The notes: generated from the sequence alone by a model not told the origin. A DNA stretch of 64,000 bases from Sphingobacterium sp. JB170 (GCF_900163865.1 NZ_FUKU01000053.1:44932-108931); one strand, 5' to 3'. Shown: positions 1-10,195, numbered from the stretch's first letter. A program made the numbers and translations.

Positions 1-1
1 T

Positions 2-985
2 GCCAGGTCATTGGTCCGAATGCATGGGGGAGAAATAACCGCCTTAAGTGAACTAAAGCGGGATGATCAGCCCTATAATACGGTTGTGCGTATTACCTTA
101 CCCGTGGGAGATTTGGCTGATATAGAACAGGTTCCTGTGGCCGAGGTACCACTCGCCGAGGTAGAGCAGGAGGCAGAGGCGTCCTGCGATAATGATTATC
201 GTTCTGGGGCTGCCAAAGTAGGCAAGCCGCTACTGCTTATTGTAGAGGATAATATAGAGCTTCGCTCATTTATCCGAGAAAGTCTGCTTGAGCACTATAT
301 TATTAAAGAGGCTGCTGATGGTCAACAGGCCTGGGACCTCACCGAACAAATAGTACCCGACCTAATCGTTAGTGATGTGATGATGCCCAATAGCGATGGT
401 ATGGAACTACTGCAGAAAGTTCGCAAGACAAGAATGACCTGCCATATTCCAGTGATCTTACTTACTGCACGTACCGCCGAACCGTATGTATTGGAGGCAT
501 TTAATCAGGGTACGGATGATTATATCACCAAGCCTTTTAGTGTACAGTTATTGCGACTGAAGATCCGAAATATGCTTGATGTACGTAAGCGTTTGGAGGA
601 TAGGTTTATACAAAATCATATTGTAAAACCCACAGAGGAAGTTGTGATTGAACAGAATAGCTTTTTAAGTACAGTCATGGAGATCGTTCAGGAACATATC
701 GACCAGGAAAGCTTTAGCGTTGAAGATCTGGCACGTTATTGTGGAATGAGCCGTACGGTGCTCTATCGCAAGGTTAAAAATTTCTCAGGATTAAATGTTG
801 TTGAATTTATAAATGTGGTTCGTTTAAAAAAGGCCGCTCAATTACTCGAAACGGCGGTCGATATAACCGTTAGTGAGGTAGCTTATAAAGTCGGTTTTAC
901 GGACCCGAAATACTTTAGTAAAACATTCAAAAAGTTCTTTGGCGTGTCTCCCTCGCAATACGTACAAACGCGTAAGCAGGAGTAA
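2..985 (+). CDS. Hybrid two-component system regulator (HTCS), C-terminal part
   Basis: The reading frame is open to the window edge, so the 5' part (periplasmic sensor and kinase) is missing. The first ~35 residues (RMHGGEI, then VRITLPV) look like the end of a HATPase_c domain. A response-regulator receiver follows (about residues 75-190; LLLIVEDN, phospho-acceptor Asp in LIVSDVMMP, Lys in DDYITKPF). An AraC-type DNA-binding domain with two helix-turn-helices closes the protein (SVEDLARYCGMSRTVLYRKV and VSEVAYKVGFTDPKYFSKTF). This architecture is that of the HTCS proteins that switch on Bacteroidota polysaccharide utilisation loci, usually by sensing an oligosaccharide in the periplasm. It lies directly upstream of susC, so it is the probable activator of the following PUL. 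An apparent start at position 11 is only a TTG codon inside the gene. Confidence 0.93.
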   Translation, partial: ARSLVRMHGGEITALSELKRDDQPYNTVVRITLPVGDLADIEQVPVAEVPLAEVEQEAEASCDNDYRSGAAKVGKPLLLIVEDNIELRSFIRESLLEHYIIKEAADGQQAWDLTEQIVPDLIVSDVMMPNSDGMELLQKVRKTRMTCHIPVILLTARTAEPYVLEAFNQGTDDYITKPFSVQLLRLKIRNMLDVRKRLEDRFIQNHIVKPTEEVVIEQNSFLSTVMEIVQEHIDQESFSVEDLARYCGMSRTVLYRKVKNFSGLNVVEFINVVRLKKAAQLLETAVDITVSEVAYKVGFTDPKYFSKTFKKFFGVSPSQYVQTRKQE

Positions 986-1536
986 TTTAAAGGTGTCAAT
1001 TTAGATTTATTTTTATCGTGTTTTTCTGCCTTACACTGTTTCTTAGAGCTGCCCCGGAACCTATTAGATGCAATAGAAGAAATAGACAGTCAATTTGTAT
1101 AACGGGAAGGTTAAGTGCGATTTCATGTCCGTTACACACCATTTTTCCACCACTTTGAACAAAAATTACCCCATAAAAGATGGCGGTGCCACCGACATTT
1201 GTTTAGGTTCTACCATGTAGGCCACAATGCTAACCATTTAATTTTATACCATATGACCGCAATAGATTCTGCAGAAGTATTGGCGTATCCTAGGGGAGAT
1301 AGGAGCCAGTGTTATTTTATGCGAGTGTTCTATGAACTACGCCATGCTAATCGCTTCTTTTAATTTTTTATCACGAGTCTAACGGCAGAGCAGTAAGAAT
1401 TCTTCCTGTTCGCAATGCGTGATAAAAAGTTAAGCATATTATCGCTCGGCGTTTCGCTCTTTTACTAAATCAGAAGTGTCGGGTACTGCTTAACGAAACC
1501 TAAATATCAGATTATAACCAATTAATTAGTTAATGT
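986..1536. promoter_or_regulatory. Intergenic region between HTCS and susC, with an inverted repeat
   Basis: No convincing gene is seen; an 82-codon frame at 1115-1363 has no recognisable features. The region must hold the PUL promoter. It has a hyphenated inverted repeat, 1361-1375 against 1418-1432 (CGTGATAAAAAGTTA on the right), 14 of 15 bases complementary with a 42-base spacer. This could be an HTCS binding site or the HTCS terminator; the low-complexity arms make chance possible. Confidence 0.4.
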
Positions 1537-4500
1537 ATGGAATATATTACCTCCATCCGATGTATGCTTGTGTATACGTTAGAGAAGATTCATTTGCCTA
1601 GCATCCGAAACTTTTTGCTTCCCATCTTTTTAAAAAAGAAACATTTGCCGTATAAGTGTTTACCCTTTTCGCTCTTATTTTTTCTATTAACATCCGCTTC
1701 TTATGCTACAGAAACACGACTTATTATAAGTCCGGGAAGCATAAATTATCAGCAGCGGGTCGTCAATGGGATTGTCAGTGACCAAAGTGGAAACCCTCTT
1801 GTAGGCGTTAGCGTTAAAATTAAGGATACTACCTTTGGTGCGACGACCAATGCACAAGGACGATTTACAATAAATACACCTGCAGGATCAGCAGGCACTT
1901 TGGTGTTCACATACGTTGGTTTTACTTCGCAAGAAGTGGCGCTCAACGGGCGCACACAAGTGGATGTTATTTTGATCGAGCAGTCTTCGGCACTTACCGA
2001 AGTGGTGGTTGTCGGCTACGGTACGCAGAAAAAAGTCAATCTGACAGGATCGGTATCGTCCCTAAATGTTGATGAAAAATTCACAAATCGTGCACTGACA
2101 AACGTTTCCTCGGGTCTCTCGGGGCTAATGCCTGGCCTAGCGGTCAATCAAAGTACCGGCATGGCTGGTAACAATAGTGCGTCTTTGTTGATCAGAGGAC
2201 TGGGCACGGTGAATAATGCCAGCCCATTGGTAGTAGTCGACGGGATGCCTGATGTAGACATAAATCGTATCAATGCCAGTGACATCGAAAGTATTTCCGT
2301 ACTGAAAGATGCTACCTCGGCCGCTGTTTACGGTTCCAGGGCTGCCAATGGTGTTATCTTGATTACGACCAAATCGGGTAAGGGGCAAGACAAGACTAGC
2401 ATTAATATATCGAGTTCTTATGCATTGCAAAAGCCAACGCGTGCAATCAATTATATGGCTGATTACCCGCGCGCGTTAACCTTGCAACAGCGGCTAGCAG
2501 CGGTTAATACCGAACGGGATGATTGGGCTTTTAAGGACGGAACAATTGATCAATGGATGGCTTTAGGTATGATTGACCCATTGCGTTACCCAAATACCGA
2601 TTGGTGGGATGTGGTTATGCGCGATGGCGCTCTTCAAAATCATAACATTTCAGCATCTGGAGGTAACGATAAAGCCAATTTTTTTATCTCAGCGGGAATT
2701 ATGGATGAAAAAGGACTGCAGATAAATAATGATTATAAGCGTTATAATGCGCGGTTTAATTTTGACTATAAAATTCGTGAAAACATGAATGTGGGGGCTC
2801 GTTTCGCGGGAAACTGGTCTAAACAAACCTATTCTTTTGACGATGGGTTTACCGATAACTCGGGAAATTTCGATTTGCAGTATGCAATAGCTGGCGTGCT
2901 GCCCTATGATCCGATTACGGGTTATTTCGGTGGAGTGATGGCGTATAACGAGGATCCGCAGGCTTTTAATCCCTACTCACAGTTCGTTAACAATTTGAAT
3001 TACCAGGACCGTCAGGAGGTAACCCCGAGTGTATATATTGATTGGACACCTTTGAAAGGGCTTACTGCCAGGGTGGACTACACGGTTGACTATTTCAATC
3101 AATTTCGCTGGAATGCACCTATACCCACCCATGCCTACAATTTCCAATCAGAATCCTTCGGTTCGCGTGTTTATATTGGCGAGAATGCGGGAATTGCGAA
3201 CTATACGAATACAGGCTATAAAACGCAGCTAAATGGTCGTTTGAATTATCATACGGTGATCGCTCAGAAACATGATCTTCGCGCCCTATTTGTATATAGT
3301 GAAGAATATTGGAGTAAAAGATCTCAGCGCAGCTCACGTAATGATAGGCTTCACCCTTCGCTGCATGAAATAGATGCCGCCCTTGCCGATATCCAATCAG
3401 CAGGAGGTAATTCGGATGCTGAAGGATTACGCTCCTACATCGGCCGATTAAATTATACAGCTTACGATAAATATCTTTTTGAAGCAAATTTTCGCTATGA
3501 CGGTTCCTCGAAGTTTCTACCAGGCAGCCAGTACGGTTTTTTCCCTTCGGCAGCTATTGGCTGGCGCTTTAGCGAGGAAGGATTTATGGCCTCCACGCAG
3601 CATTGGTTGCAAAATGGTAAGCTACGGGCATCGTACGGCGGGCTCGGGAATAACAGTGGTGTTAGTCGTTATGAACAGCAAGAAACGCTGGATGCCAATG
3701 CCTATATGATAGATGGATCCATTGTGCGCGGGTTTGTGAACAGCAAGATGGTCAATAGGAGCCTTACTTGGGAGAAAACCTCGGTGTTAAATATTGGGCT
3801 TGATCTAGGATTTCTTGATAATAGACTTACCGCAGAAATTGATTACTACGACAGGCTGACAACCGGTATGAACCGACCTTCTGACCTATCGATATTATTA
3901 ACAGGAGCCTATGATGCACCTCGTACAAATATCGGTAACCTGCGTAACCGCGGTATTGAAGGGAATTTTACATGGAAAGATCGTAGAGGAGCGTTTAATT
4001 ACAGCATTAATTTAAATGCCTCGTATAACCAAACCAATCTGGAGGAATGGAATGAATACCTCACCAGAGGGCATGTGTTTTTAAATATGCCATACCATTT
4101 TTTGTACACCTATGAAGATGTGGGTATCGCGCAGACCTGGCAGGACGTTTATAATGCAACTCCACAAGGAGCATCGCCGGGTGATATTTTACGTAAAGAT
4201 CTCAATGGTGATGGCCGGATTGACGGCAACGATAAAAAAGCCTATCCGAATGTGCAGCGCGATCGACCATCAGCAAACTACGGTTTGAATGCTTATTTAG
4301 CATGGCGAGGGCTGGACCTGGCGGTACTTTTTCAAGCTGCAACTGGACGCAAGGACTACTGGCTTAATAACTACAACGATGTGAACTTCCCTTCAGCACG
4401 CTACGCCGCGAGTGTAGAACATTGGGAGAACCCGTGGACAGTTGAAAACCGCGATGGTGAATGGCCCCGTATCGGGGGGAGCAATAATACGCAAGAGACC

Positions 4501-4737
4501 ACATTTTGGCTCGATGATATGAGCTACCTGCGTCTGAAGAATATTCAGCTAGGTTATGCTTTTCCGAAAGACTGGACAAAGCGTGCTGGGGTAAGCAATG
4601 TACGCCTGTTTTTTACTGCAGAGAACCTGGCGACATTTACCAAATACCGGGGCTTAGACCCGGAGAAAACGGGTAATAGAAGTGATGCGTACCCCCTAAC
4701 AAAGTCATTTTCTTTCGGGATAAACATCGGTATCTAA
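1537..4737 (+). CDS. susC: SusC/RagA-family TonB-linked outer membrane receptor
   Basis: This large outer-membrane transporter (1066 residues, normal for SusC) should import oligosaccharides using TonB energy. A long N-terminus ends in a signal peptide (about residues 42-57, up to SASYA). A carboxypeptidase-D regulatory-like domain follows (about 75-150: VNGIVSDQSGNPLVGVSV, then a GFTSQEV strand). The Bacteroidota TonB box/plug start is EVVVVGYGTQKKVNLTGSV, the plug continues through SIRG-like LLIRGLGTVNN and VLKDATSAAVYGSRAANGV, and a beta-barrel runs to the C-terminal GINIGI. A calcium-loop-like DLNGDGRIDGNDK segment sits in the late barrel. SusD follows after 32 bp, so the two should form the usual pedal-bin complex. 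The first ATG is used because the N-terminal extension is common in this family, though the internal Met at residue 10 is possible. Confidence 0.96.
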   Translation: MEYITSIRCMLVYTLEKIHLPSIRNFLLPIFLKKKHLPYKCLPFSLLFFLLTSASYATETRLIISPGSINYQQRVVNGIVSDQSGNPLVGVSVKIKDTTFGATTNAQGRFTINTPAGSAGTLVFTYVGFTSQEVALNGRTQVDVILIEQSSALTEVVVVGYGTQKKVNLTGSVSSLNVDEKFTNRALTNVSSGLSGLMPGLAVNQSTGMAGNNSASLLIRGLGTVNNASPLVVVDGMPDVDINRINASDIESISVLKDATSAAVYGSRAANGVILITTKSGKGQDKTSINISSSYALQKPTRAINYMADYPRALTLQQRLAAVNTERDDWAFKDGTIDQWMALGMIDPLRYPNTDWWDVVMRDGALQNHNISASGGNDKANFFISAGIMDEKGLQINNDYKRYNARFNFDYKIRENMNVGARFAGNWSKQTYSFDDGFTDNSGNFDLQYAIAGVLPYDPITGYFGGVMAYNEDPQAFNPYSQFVNNLNYQDRQEVTPSVYIDWTPLKGLTARVDYTVDYFNQFRWNAPIPTHAYNFQSESFGSRVYIGENAGIANYTNTGYKTQLNGRLNYHTVIAQKHDLRALFVYSEEYWSKRSQRSSRNDRLHPSLHEIDAALADIQSAGGNSDAEGLRSYIGRLNYTAYDKYLFEANFRYDGSSKFLPGSQYGFFPSAAIGWRFSEEGFMASTQHWLQNGKLRASYGGLGNNSGVSRYEQQETLDANAYMIDGSIVRGFVNSKMVNRSLTWEKTSVLNIGLDLGFLDNRLTAEIDYYDRLTTGMNRPSDLSILLTGAYDAPRTNIGNLRNRGIEGNFTWKDRRGAFNYSINLNASYNQTNLEEWNEYLTRGHVFLNMPYHFLYTYEDVGIAQTWQDVYNATPQGASPGDILRKDLNGDGRIDGNDKKAYPNVQRDRPSANYGLNAYLAWRGLDLAVLFQAATGRKDYWLNNYNDVNFPSARYAASVEHWENPWTVENRDGEWPRIGGSNNTQETTFWLDDMSYLRLKNIQLGYAFPKDWTKRAGVSNVRLFFTAENLATFTKYRGLDPEKTGNRSDAYPLTKSFSFGINIGI

Positions 4738-4769
4738 TTTCCATAGTGCTTAATTAAATAATTATAGAG

Positions 4770-6623
4770 ATGAAAAAAATACACATTAATATATTATCCT
4801 TGGCGCTCGCTGCGACGGTACTATTTACGGTGGCTTCCTGCCGAAAGGACCTACTAAATCAACAGCCAACTACGGAGTTAGGGGGTGAATCGTTTTGGCA
4901 AACAGAGGCCGATGCGACGTATGCATTGCAGGGTGCTTATACCAGTGTGCGTGCGTGTTTTGATCGCGATTATTACTTCGATGGTCAGGGTGAATACGTT
5001 AGAACACGTAATTCGAATAATAGCACTAGCGGTGGTGATATCTATGGAGGAGCACCGTATCGCGGAGGAGGCTATAATCCTACAGGGTATGGGAGTAACT
5101 TCAATACGTACTATAGGTATCTGTATGGCGCAGTAAATCGTACAAACTACGTTATTGATAATGTTAACAAAATGCTGCCCCAGGCGAAAGCACAGTCTGT
5201 CGAAGGCTTGGAGGCTATCATTGCCGAGGCGCGTCTACTACGGGGAATGGTCTATTTCCGGCTAATATCGATGTGGGGCGATGTACCTTATATTGGCCAC
5301 ACGGTACTTGATAACGCGCAGGTGCAAGATCTAGCACGTATGCCTATTGCACAGGTTAAAGATTCGATTATAGCGGATTTCACTTTTGCCGCGGAGAAGC
5401 TGCCGCAGAGTGCTTCGCAACTGGGAAGGGCAGCAAAACCAGCGGCATTGGCATTTCGAGGAAAACTGCAGTTATTCTGGGGCTCCTGGAAAAAGAACGG
5501 CTGGCCCGAGCTGGAAGGGTTTCAGGCCAATGCGACCGAAGCCAAGATCGCATTTGGGGCAGCTGCAGCAGACTTTAAAAGTGTTATTGATGACTTCGGG
5601 CTTACCCTTTACAAAAATGGAGAACCCGGAGATATTGACGGGCTCGGTAAAGCAGAGGTCTTGCCTAATTACTACTACTTGTTTACGCCACTTGCCAACG
5701 AGGATAATCCCGAAATGCTAATGGTTTTTACGCACGGTGGCACGGGAACGGGGCAAGGAGAGGAACTCATGCGCGATTTCGCAGGACGATCCCACGAAGG
5801 AAGTCAGCTGTGGGTTAGCCCGCGCTACGAAATTGCAGACCGTTATCAATCGATCGTAACGGGAGAATTCCTTTCGCCGCTTACGCCGGTTAATCCATCT
5901 AAATTCGCAGATGCTCGCACGATGGAAAACTCTACTCTAAACCCGCAAAGTTACGCTGATCGCGACTACCGTATGAAATCCACCATCCAGTGGGACTATG
6001 AAATGAGTGTGGGTATGAAATCGTTAAAGTCGACAGGTTTCACACCTTACATTTACAAATCATGGGGCGCGAACATCACTATAGGCGGCGAGAATTATAT
6101 AACCTATAACACCGATGGAACAAACTCGGGATACGTATTCCGTAAGTTCGTTCGTAATTATGCTGGTCAAGGCCGAAGCGACGGTGATTACGCGTTCCCG
6201 GTGATGCGTTTAGCGGATGTATACTTAATGTATGCCGAGGCGACAAATGAGTATAACGGTCCACAAGAAGAAGCAATTGCGCTGGTTAATAAAGTCCGCC
6301 ATCGTGGTAATTTACCTCCGTTAACGAGCGCGCGAACAGGTAGTAAGGAAGCTTTCTTTGCCGCCATCGAACAGGAGCGTATCGTAGAGCTCATTGGTGA
6401 AGGGCAACGTCCATTTGATCTACGCAGATGGCGTGCCATAGAGCGCATATGGGGCGCACCCGGAGGTTCGGGTGTATGGCGCATAGATACATGGGGTGCT
6501 CAACAGTCCCGTTATTACCAAAACACCTCTGAGCGTACATATCAGCAAAATTATATATTTAAAATTCCGCAAAGTGAGCGCGACCGTAACCCCAACTTAA
6601 CCCAAAATACGCCGTGGATGTAA
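4770..6623 (+). CDS. susD: SusD/RagB-family glycan-binding outer membrane lipoprotein
   Basis: This is the surface lid of the SusC transporter. A lipoprotein signal ends at Cys24 (TVASCRKD). It is followed by the family opening DLLNQQPTTELGGESFWQTE and the helical TPR-like core (ALQGAYTSVR, EARLLRGMVYFRLISMWGDVP). The C-terminal part has the typical LADVYLMYAEATNE, ALVNKVRHRGNLPPL and EQERIVELIGEGQRPFDLRR stretches and ends FKIPQSERDRNPNLTQN, the normal SusD tail. The 617-residue length is slightly above average. It lies in the same operon as susC and presumably binds the same uronic-acid-containing glycan that the downstream lyase and GH88 cut. Confidence 0.96.
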   Translation: MKKIHINILSLALAATVLFTVASCRKDLLNQQPTTELGGESFWQTEADATYALQGAYTSVRACFDRDYYFDGQGEYVRTRNSNNSTSGGDIYGGAPYRGGGYNPTGYGSNFNTYYRYLYGAVNRTNYVIDNVNKMLPQAKAQSVEGLEAIIAEARLLRGMVYFRLISMWGDVPYIGHTVLDNAQVQDLARMPIAQVKDSIIADFTFAAEKLPQSASQLGRAAKPAALAFRGKLQLFWGSWKKNGWPELEGFQANATEAKIAFGAAAADFKSVIDDFGLTLYKNGEPGDIDGLGKAEVLPNYYYLFTPLANEDNPEMLMVFTHGGTGTGQGEELMRDFAGRSHEGSQLWVSPRYEIADRYQSIVTGEFLSPLTPVNPSKFADARTMENSTLNPQSYADRDYRMKSTIQWDYEMSVGMKSLKSTGFTPYIYKSWGANITIGGENYITYNTDGTNSGYVFRKFVRNYAGQGRSDGDYAFPVMRLADVYLMYAEATNEYNGPQEEAIALVNKVRHRGNLPPLTSARTGSKEAFFAAIEQERIVELIGEGQRPFDLRRWRAIERIWGAPGGSGVWRIDTWGAQQSRYYQNTSERTYQQNYIFKIPQSERDRNPNLTQNTPWM

Positions 6624-6667
6624 CAGCTGATGTCGGATAAGATCATGATCACCCTAACAAAAAAAAT

Positions 6668-7075
6668 ATGAAACGATATACTATACAATTTTTATGCATG
6701 CTGCTGTCTATGGCAATATTGCCGGGATGTAGCAAGGACTTACCGATGGATGAGGATGGACTGCTGATAACCGATAGGGCGGAATGTTACGTGAGTAACT
6801 TTGAGCTTTTAGGTGCCGATTTTATTACGGTCAGGACATCAAATGCCGTTATTGATACAATGGCATGCACGATTGATGTCGAGGTACAGTTTGGTACCGA
6901 TCTTAAGAATCTATATCCGCAATTTTCACTTGCGAGCGATGCGAAGCTAGATCCGAAAATCGTCGGCAAAGTTGACTTTTCCGATCTCCAAAACCCAAAA
7001 GTTTATACGGTGATCTCCGGGAATAGGAAGGTTAGAAAACCCTACACGGTGGTAATATCTATACAAAACCCATAA
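6668..7075 (+). CDS. Small PUL surface lipoprotein, DUF5018-like
   Basis: A 135-residue lipoprotein with the lipobox ending at Cys21 (ILPGCSKD). The rest is a predicted all-beta domain (YVSNFELLGADF, CTIDVEVQFGTDLKNLYPQFSLASDA, ending in KPYTVVISIQNP). This pattern, an Ig-like fold ending in YTV, matches small DUF5018-type domains carried by Bacteroidota PULs; I give the family name from memory and hold it loosely. It sits 44 bp after susD and 5 bp before the DUF4466 gene, so it is part of the PUL operon. A glycan-binding or complex-assembly role at the cell surface is an inference. Confidence 0.75.
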   Translation: MKRYTIQFLCMLLSMAILPGCSKDLPMDEDGLLITDRAECYVSNFELLGADFITVRTSNAVIDTMACTIDVEVQFGTDLKNLYPQFSLASDAKLDPKIVGKVDFSDLQNPKVYTVISGNRKVRKPYTVVISIQNP

Positions 7076-7080
7076 CTAAT

Positions 7081-8100
7081 ATGACAATGAAAAATATGAG
7101 CTATACTTTTTTTCGCCACATTGCCATTCTTATGTTCAGCGCGATATTCTTCAGCAGCTGTAGTGAGAAAGAATACAGCATTCCCGAAGGCGGAGCAGAT
7201 CTACAGAATGATGTGATCAAACGTTCATTAGGCCCCAACCTTGTGGGTCTGGATATTGAGTTCGCCTATGCTATGGCGCTGCCCAAACAGAAGGGAAAGA
7301 TTTTGTGGGCGCAGGTGGAAGCTTCCATTGCTGGGGGCGAAGAGACCTATTTAGAAAATAAATCGTATTACACGCATTCCGGTTCCGATGAGATAAATGG
7401 CGGAACTGACGTCGGTGTCGTCATTGGTAAGCCATCGGAGAATCAGGGAGCCAAAACAATCGTGAATTTCTCCAGAGATACCTCGGCAGCAACACTGCGT
7501 TATTTTTATGACGTGCCCGAGCAGGCACGAGGCAAGAAGGTAGAGTTTACCTTTACAGCAAAGAGCAGTGATGGTTCTACCGTATCGTACAAGATGGGGC
7601 CGTATCAGATTGCCGTAATGGATATGGTCCTTAATCTGGAAGCTAGCGATAACCAGGCTTGTTATCTTTCAATTAAGGATATGACGTTCTATTCGGCGGC
7701 TCAGGCAGCAACACGTCCGCAGGAAATAGACCTCGTATATCTGTATCGTGGTGAACTGAATTCTTTTGGTCATGCGCTTGTATCTCCGGGTGCTGACCGG
7801 CAGTATCTTCCGCAGGTTGACCTTCCCACGGGCTTAAGCCGCTCTACTAAAATGCGCCGAGAGTTTGGTCTTCGAGATCAACAGTTGGGGAATCCTAAAT
7901 ACGGAATCTATATTGATGATGTTGATTTTCAGCAATTGGATGTAAGTGATTCACCAAATTATGCGCTAAATCTCAAAGAGGAAGCTGGCGCTTGGCTGGA
8001 AACGCAGGACGGCACCTATCGGGCTTATGTCTTTGTCAATAAAATTGATAATGCGGGTGCTAAAGCAACATTGAGCATGAAACGTTATAAGCTCAAATAA
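7081..8100 (+). CDS. DUF4466 family surface lipoprotein
   Basis: A 339-residue lipoprotein (Cys27 in IFFSSCSEKE) that I recognise as DUF4466 from the SIPEGGADLQNDVIKRSLGP opening, the VGLDIEFAYAMALP segment, and the GPYQIAVMDMVLNL middle region. DUF4466 proteins are found almost only in Bacteroidota PULs, next to SusD and polysaccharide lyases; their biochemical role is not established to my knowledge. The protein is likely a surface glycan-binding protein acting with SusD. Start codons at residues 1, 3 and 6 are all possible; the Met at residue 3 (7087) gives a compact signal peptide. A coding overlap is absent; it follows the previous gene by five bases. Confidence 0.85.
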   Translation: MTMKNMSYTFFRHIAILMFSAIFFSSCSEKEYSIPEGGADLQNDVIKRSLGPNLVGLDIEFAYAMALPKQKGKILWAQVEASIAGGEETYLENKSYYTHSGSDEINGGTDVGVVIGKPSENQGAKTIVNFSRDTSAATLRYFYDVPEQARGKKVEFTFTAKSSDGSTVSYKMGPYQIAVMDMVLNLEASDNQACYLSIKDMTFYSAAQAATRPQEIDLVYLYRGELNSFGHALVSPGADRQYLPQVDLPTGLSRSTKMRREFGLRDQQLGNPKYGIYIDDVDFQQLDVSDSPNYALNLKEEAGAWLETQDGTYRAYVFVNKIDNAGAKATLSMKRYKLK

Positions 8101-8143
8101 AAGACTCAGGTGTATTTAAATAAATTAAAATAGGAGTTAATCA

Positions 8144-10195
8144 ATGAAGAAATTATGGATCGTTTTACTTTTGGTGTGGTCTGCAAGTGTCGTGTTTGGC
8201 CAACGATTTGTGCACCCGGGGATCGATCAGACTCCGGCGGACTTAGCGTATATGAAAAGTGCAGTGCTTGCCAAACAGCAACCTTGGCATAATGCTTTTG
8301 AGCGGCTAAAAAAAGAAACATCGCTTGACTTTCAATCACAGGCATATGCCCATGTAGTGCGGGGGCCTTACGGTAAACCTGATATTGGAGGAAGTGAGTT
8401 ATCGAGAGCGGCCTCGACGGCTTATAACAGTGCTTTGATATGGTATATAACGCGCGATCGTGCCTACGCGGATCAGGCAATTGAGATTCTCGACACCTGG
8501 TCTTCTAAGTTGTGGGATTTTGATAATAATGATGCTAAGTTGATTGCTGGGTATACGGGCTACGTTTTTTGTAATGCCGCAGAAATACTACGCTATAGTG
8601 ATTCCGGTTGGGAGCAAGAGAGTATAGAACAGTTTACAAGCATGCTTTTGAATGTCTATTATCCACTGCTTCGACATTATTACCCACAAGCCAACGGCAA
8701 CTGGGATGCGGCGATTGTCCATAGCATTATGGCTATAGCGGTATTCACCGATAATCGGACCATGTTTCAGAGTGGCGTTGATCATTTTCTGTATGGTCCC
8801 ATTAATGGAAGTGTTTTTCGGTATATATACCCTAGTGGTCAAAGTCAAGAGAGTACGCGTGATCAGGCTCATGTGCAGTTTGGGCAAAGTGAACTTGCGG
8901 GTGCTGCGCGCATAGCTTATAGTCAGGGTATAGATTTATTTTCTGTGGGTAACAATAGGATCGCTCTGGGGTATGAATATACTGCGAAATTTATTCTGCA
9001 AGCTGATACACCGCAGGCATATGGCGTAATTTCACAGCAGCGTAAAGACGTACGATACGATTACGAATATGTATACCAGCATTACACTTCAAAAGGCGTA
9101 TCGATGCCTTATAGTTCGATTGCGGCCCAACAGACGCTTAGCGTTTCCCCGCGCAGCGTGCTTACAGCGAGACGTGCGCTCCATAAAGATTTATCACCCG
9201 AACAGAAAGTCTTGCAGGTCAGTACATATGGTTATCCGGCAGGCGCATCAAATGTTGCGGGCGAACCTCCCGTTGGTTCAATATTTGTTAAGCCGGGAGA
9301 ATCCTTGCAAGAGGCTCTTTTACAAGCTGCCGGCACGCCGGTGTGGGTTGTCGCGATGGCGGGCATACATCTTCTACCGGCGAGTTTAAAGATTCCTAGC
9401 GAGGTAACACTTGCTGGGCAAGGACTGCGTACCATCCTGTTTCTTGACCCAGCGATCAAAGACCGTGATGCGATTACAAATGATGATCTGGAGTTAAAGA
9501 ATGTTACTATTCGTGATCTAGTGATCGAATCCTCGCTCATCACCGGCACGCCTGCCAATTCGCGACGTTCTTTTAACAATATAGGGCGCCGTGCGGGTAT
9601 CGTTTTGGTTACGGATGAAAAAGGTAAAATTGATAATATCACTCTTTTAAATATTACCGTTCGTAATAGCGTGTACAGTGGGGTGACAATTAAAGGGGCG
9701 TCTGCAGTACAGGTGATAAATTGTGATTTTAGCGAGAATGGCGCGAATATGGTTCCAGGGGTGCATCTATTGCATAACCTGCATCTGAGCCACTGTTCGG
9801 CCGTGGAAGTACGCGGATGCAGACTGGATACCTCGCCGCAAGGCAGTGGTCTAGCAATCAGTCATTCGGATCAAGTCGCTGTTACGGATTGCGAAATAGC
9901 TCGTAATGGTTACTACGGTGTTTTGATTACAGAATCTAATAATATCTCCCTTCGTTCAAGCCTCATCGAAGCGAATAATCGAAGCGGAGTTATGGCAGAA
10001 TTTCTCTTCAGGGGATCTCAAAATATAAGTATAAAAAATAATCAAATTCAGTATAACAATGGTAACGGCGTCGAAGCGTACGGTACTAATTCGATAAGCC
10101 TGTTAGGCAACGATTTTGTTCGTAATCGGGATTCTATGCAGAAAATTGATGATAGCAAAACTATTATCGTGCCCCCGGGAAACGGTTATAATTAA
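8144..10195 (+). CDS. Two-domain polysaccharide lyase: alginate-lyase-like domain fused to a parallel beta-helix
   Basis: A secreted protein of 683 residues with a signal peptide ending near VVFGQ. Residues ~25-340 form an alpha/alpha toroid of the alginate_lyase type (PF05426), recognisable from PGIDQTPADLAYMKSAV, ANGNWDAAIVHSIMAIAVF and the ESTRDQAHVQFGQSELAG block that carries the putative catalytic Arg/His. The best-known fit is the PL38-like group. Residues ~385-680 look like a right-handed beta-helix: GSIFVKPGESLQEALLQAAG, then many short turns such as NITLLNITVRNS, VQVINCDFSENGAN and VAVTDCEIARNGYYGVLI. That part resembles pectate-lyase-like/NosD repeats and could be a second lyase, an epimerase or a binding module. 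It lies between surface lipoproteins and GH88, which fits endo-cleavage of a uronic-acid polymer. Confidence 0.85.
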   Translation: MKKLWIVLLLVWSASVVFGQRFVHPGIDQTPADLAYMKSAVLAKQQPWHNAFERLKKETSLDFQSQAYAHVVRGPYGKPDIGGSELSRAASTAYNSALIWYITRDRAYADQAIEILDTWSSKLWDFDNNDAKLIAGYTGYVFCNAAEILRYSDSGWEQESIEQFTSMLLNVYYPLLRHYYPQANGNWDAAIVHSIMAIAVFTDNRTMFQSGVDHFLYGPINGSVFRYIYPSGQSQESTRDQAHVQFGQSELAGAARIAYSQGIDLFSVGNNRIALGYEYTAKFILQADTPQAYGVISQQRKDVRYDYEYVYQHYTSKGVSMPYSSIAAQQTLSVSPRSVLTARRALHKDLSPEQKVLQVSTYGYPAGASNVAGEPPVGSIFVKPGESLQEALLQAAGTPVWVVAMAGIHLLPASLKIPSEVTLAGQGLRTILFLDPAIKDRDAITNDDLELKNVTIRDLVIESSLITGTPANSRRSFNNIGRRAGIVLVTDEKGKIDNITLLNITVRNSVYSGVTIKGASAVQVINCDFSENGANMVPGVHLLHNLHLSHCSAVEVRGCRLDTSPQGSGLAISHSDQVAVTDCEIARNGYYGVLITESNNISLRSSLIEANNRSGVMAEFLFRGSQNISIKNNQIQYNNGNGVEAYGTNSISLLGNDFVRNRDSMQKIDDSKTIIVPPGNGYN

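Noticed and set aside
1115..1363. 82-codon frame between HTCS and susC
   Set aside because: Rich in His, Arg and Phe without any fold or motif, no start context, and located in what must be the PUL promoter.
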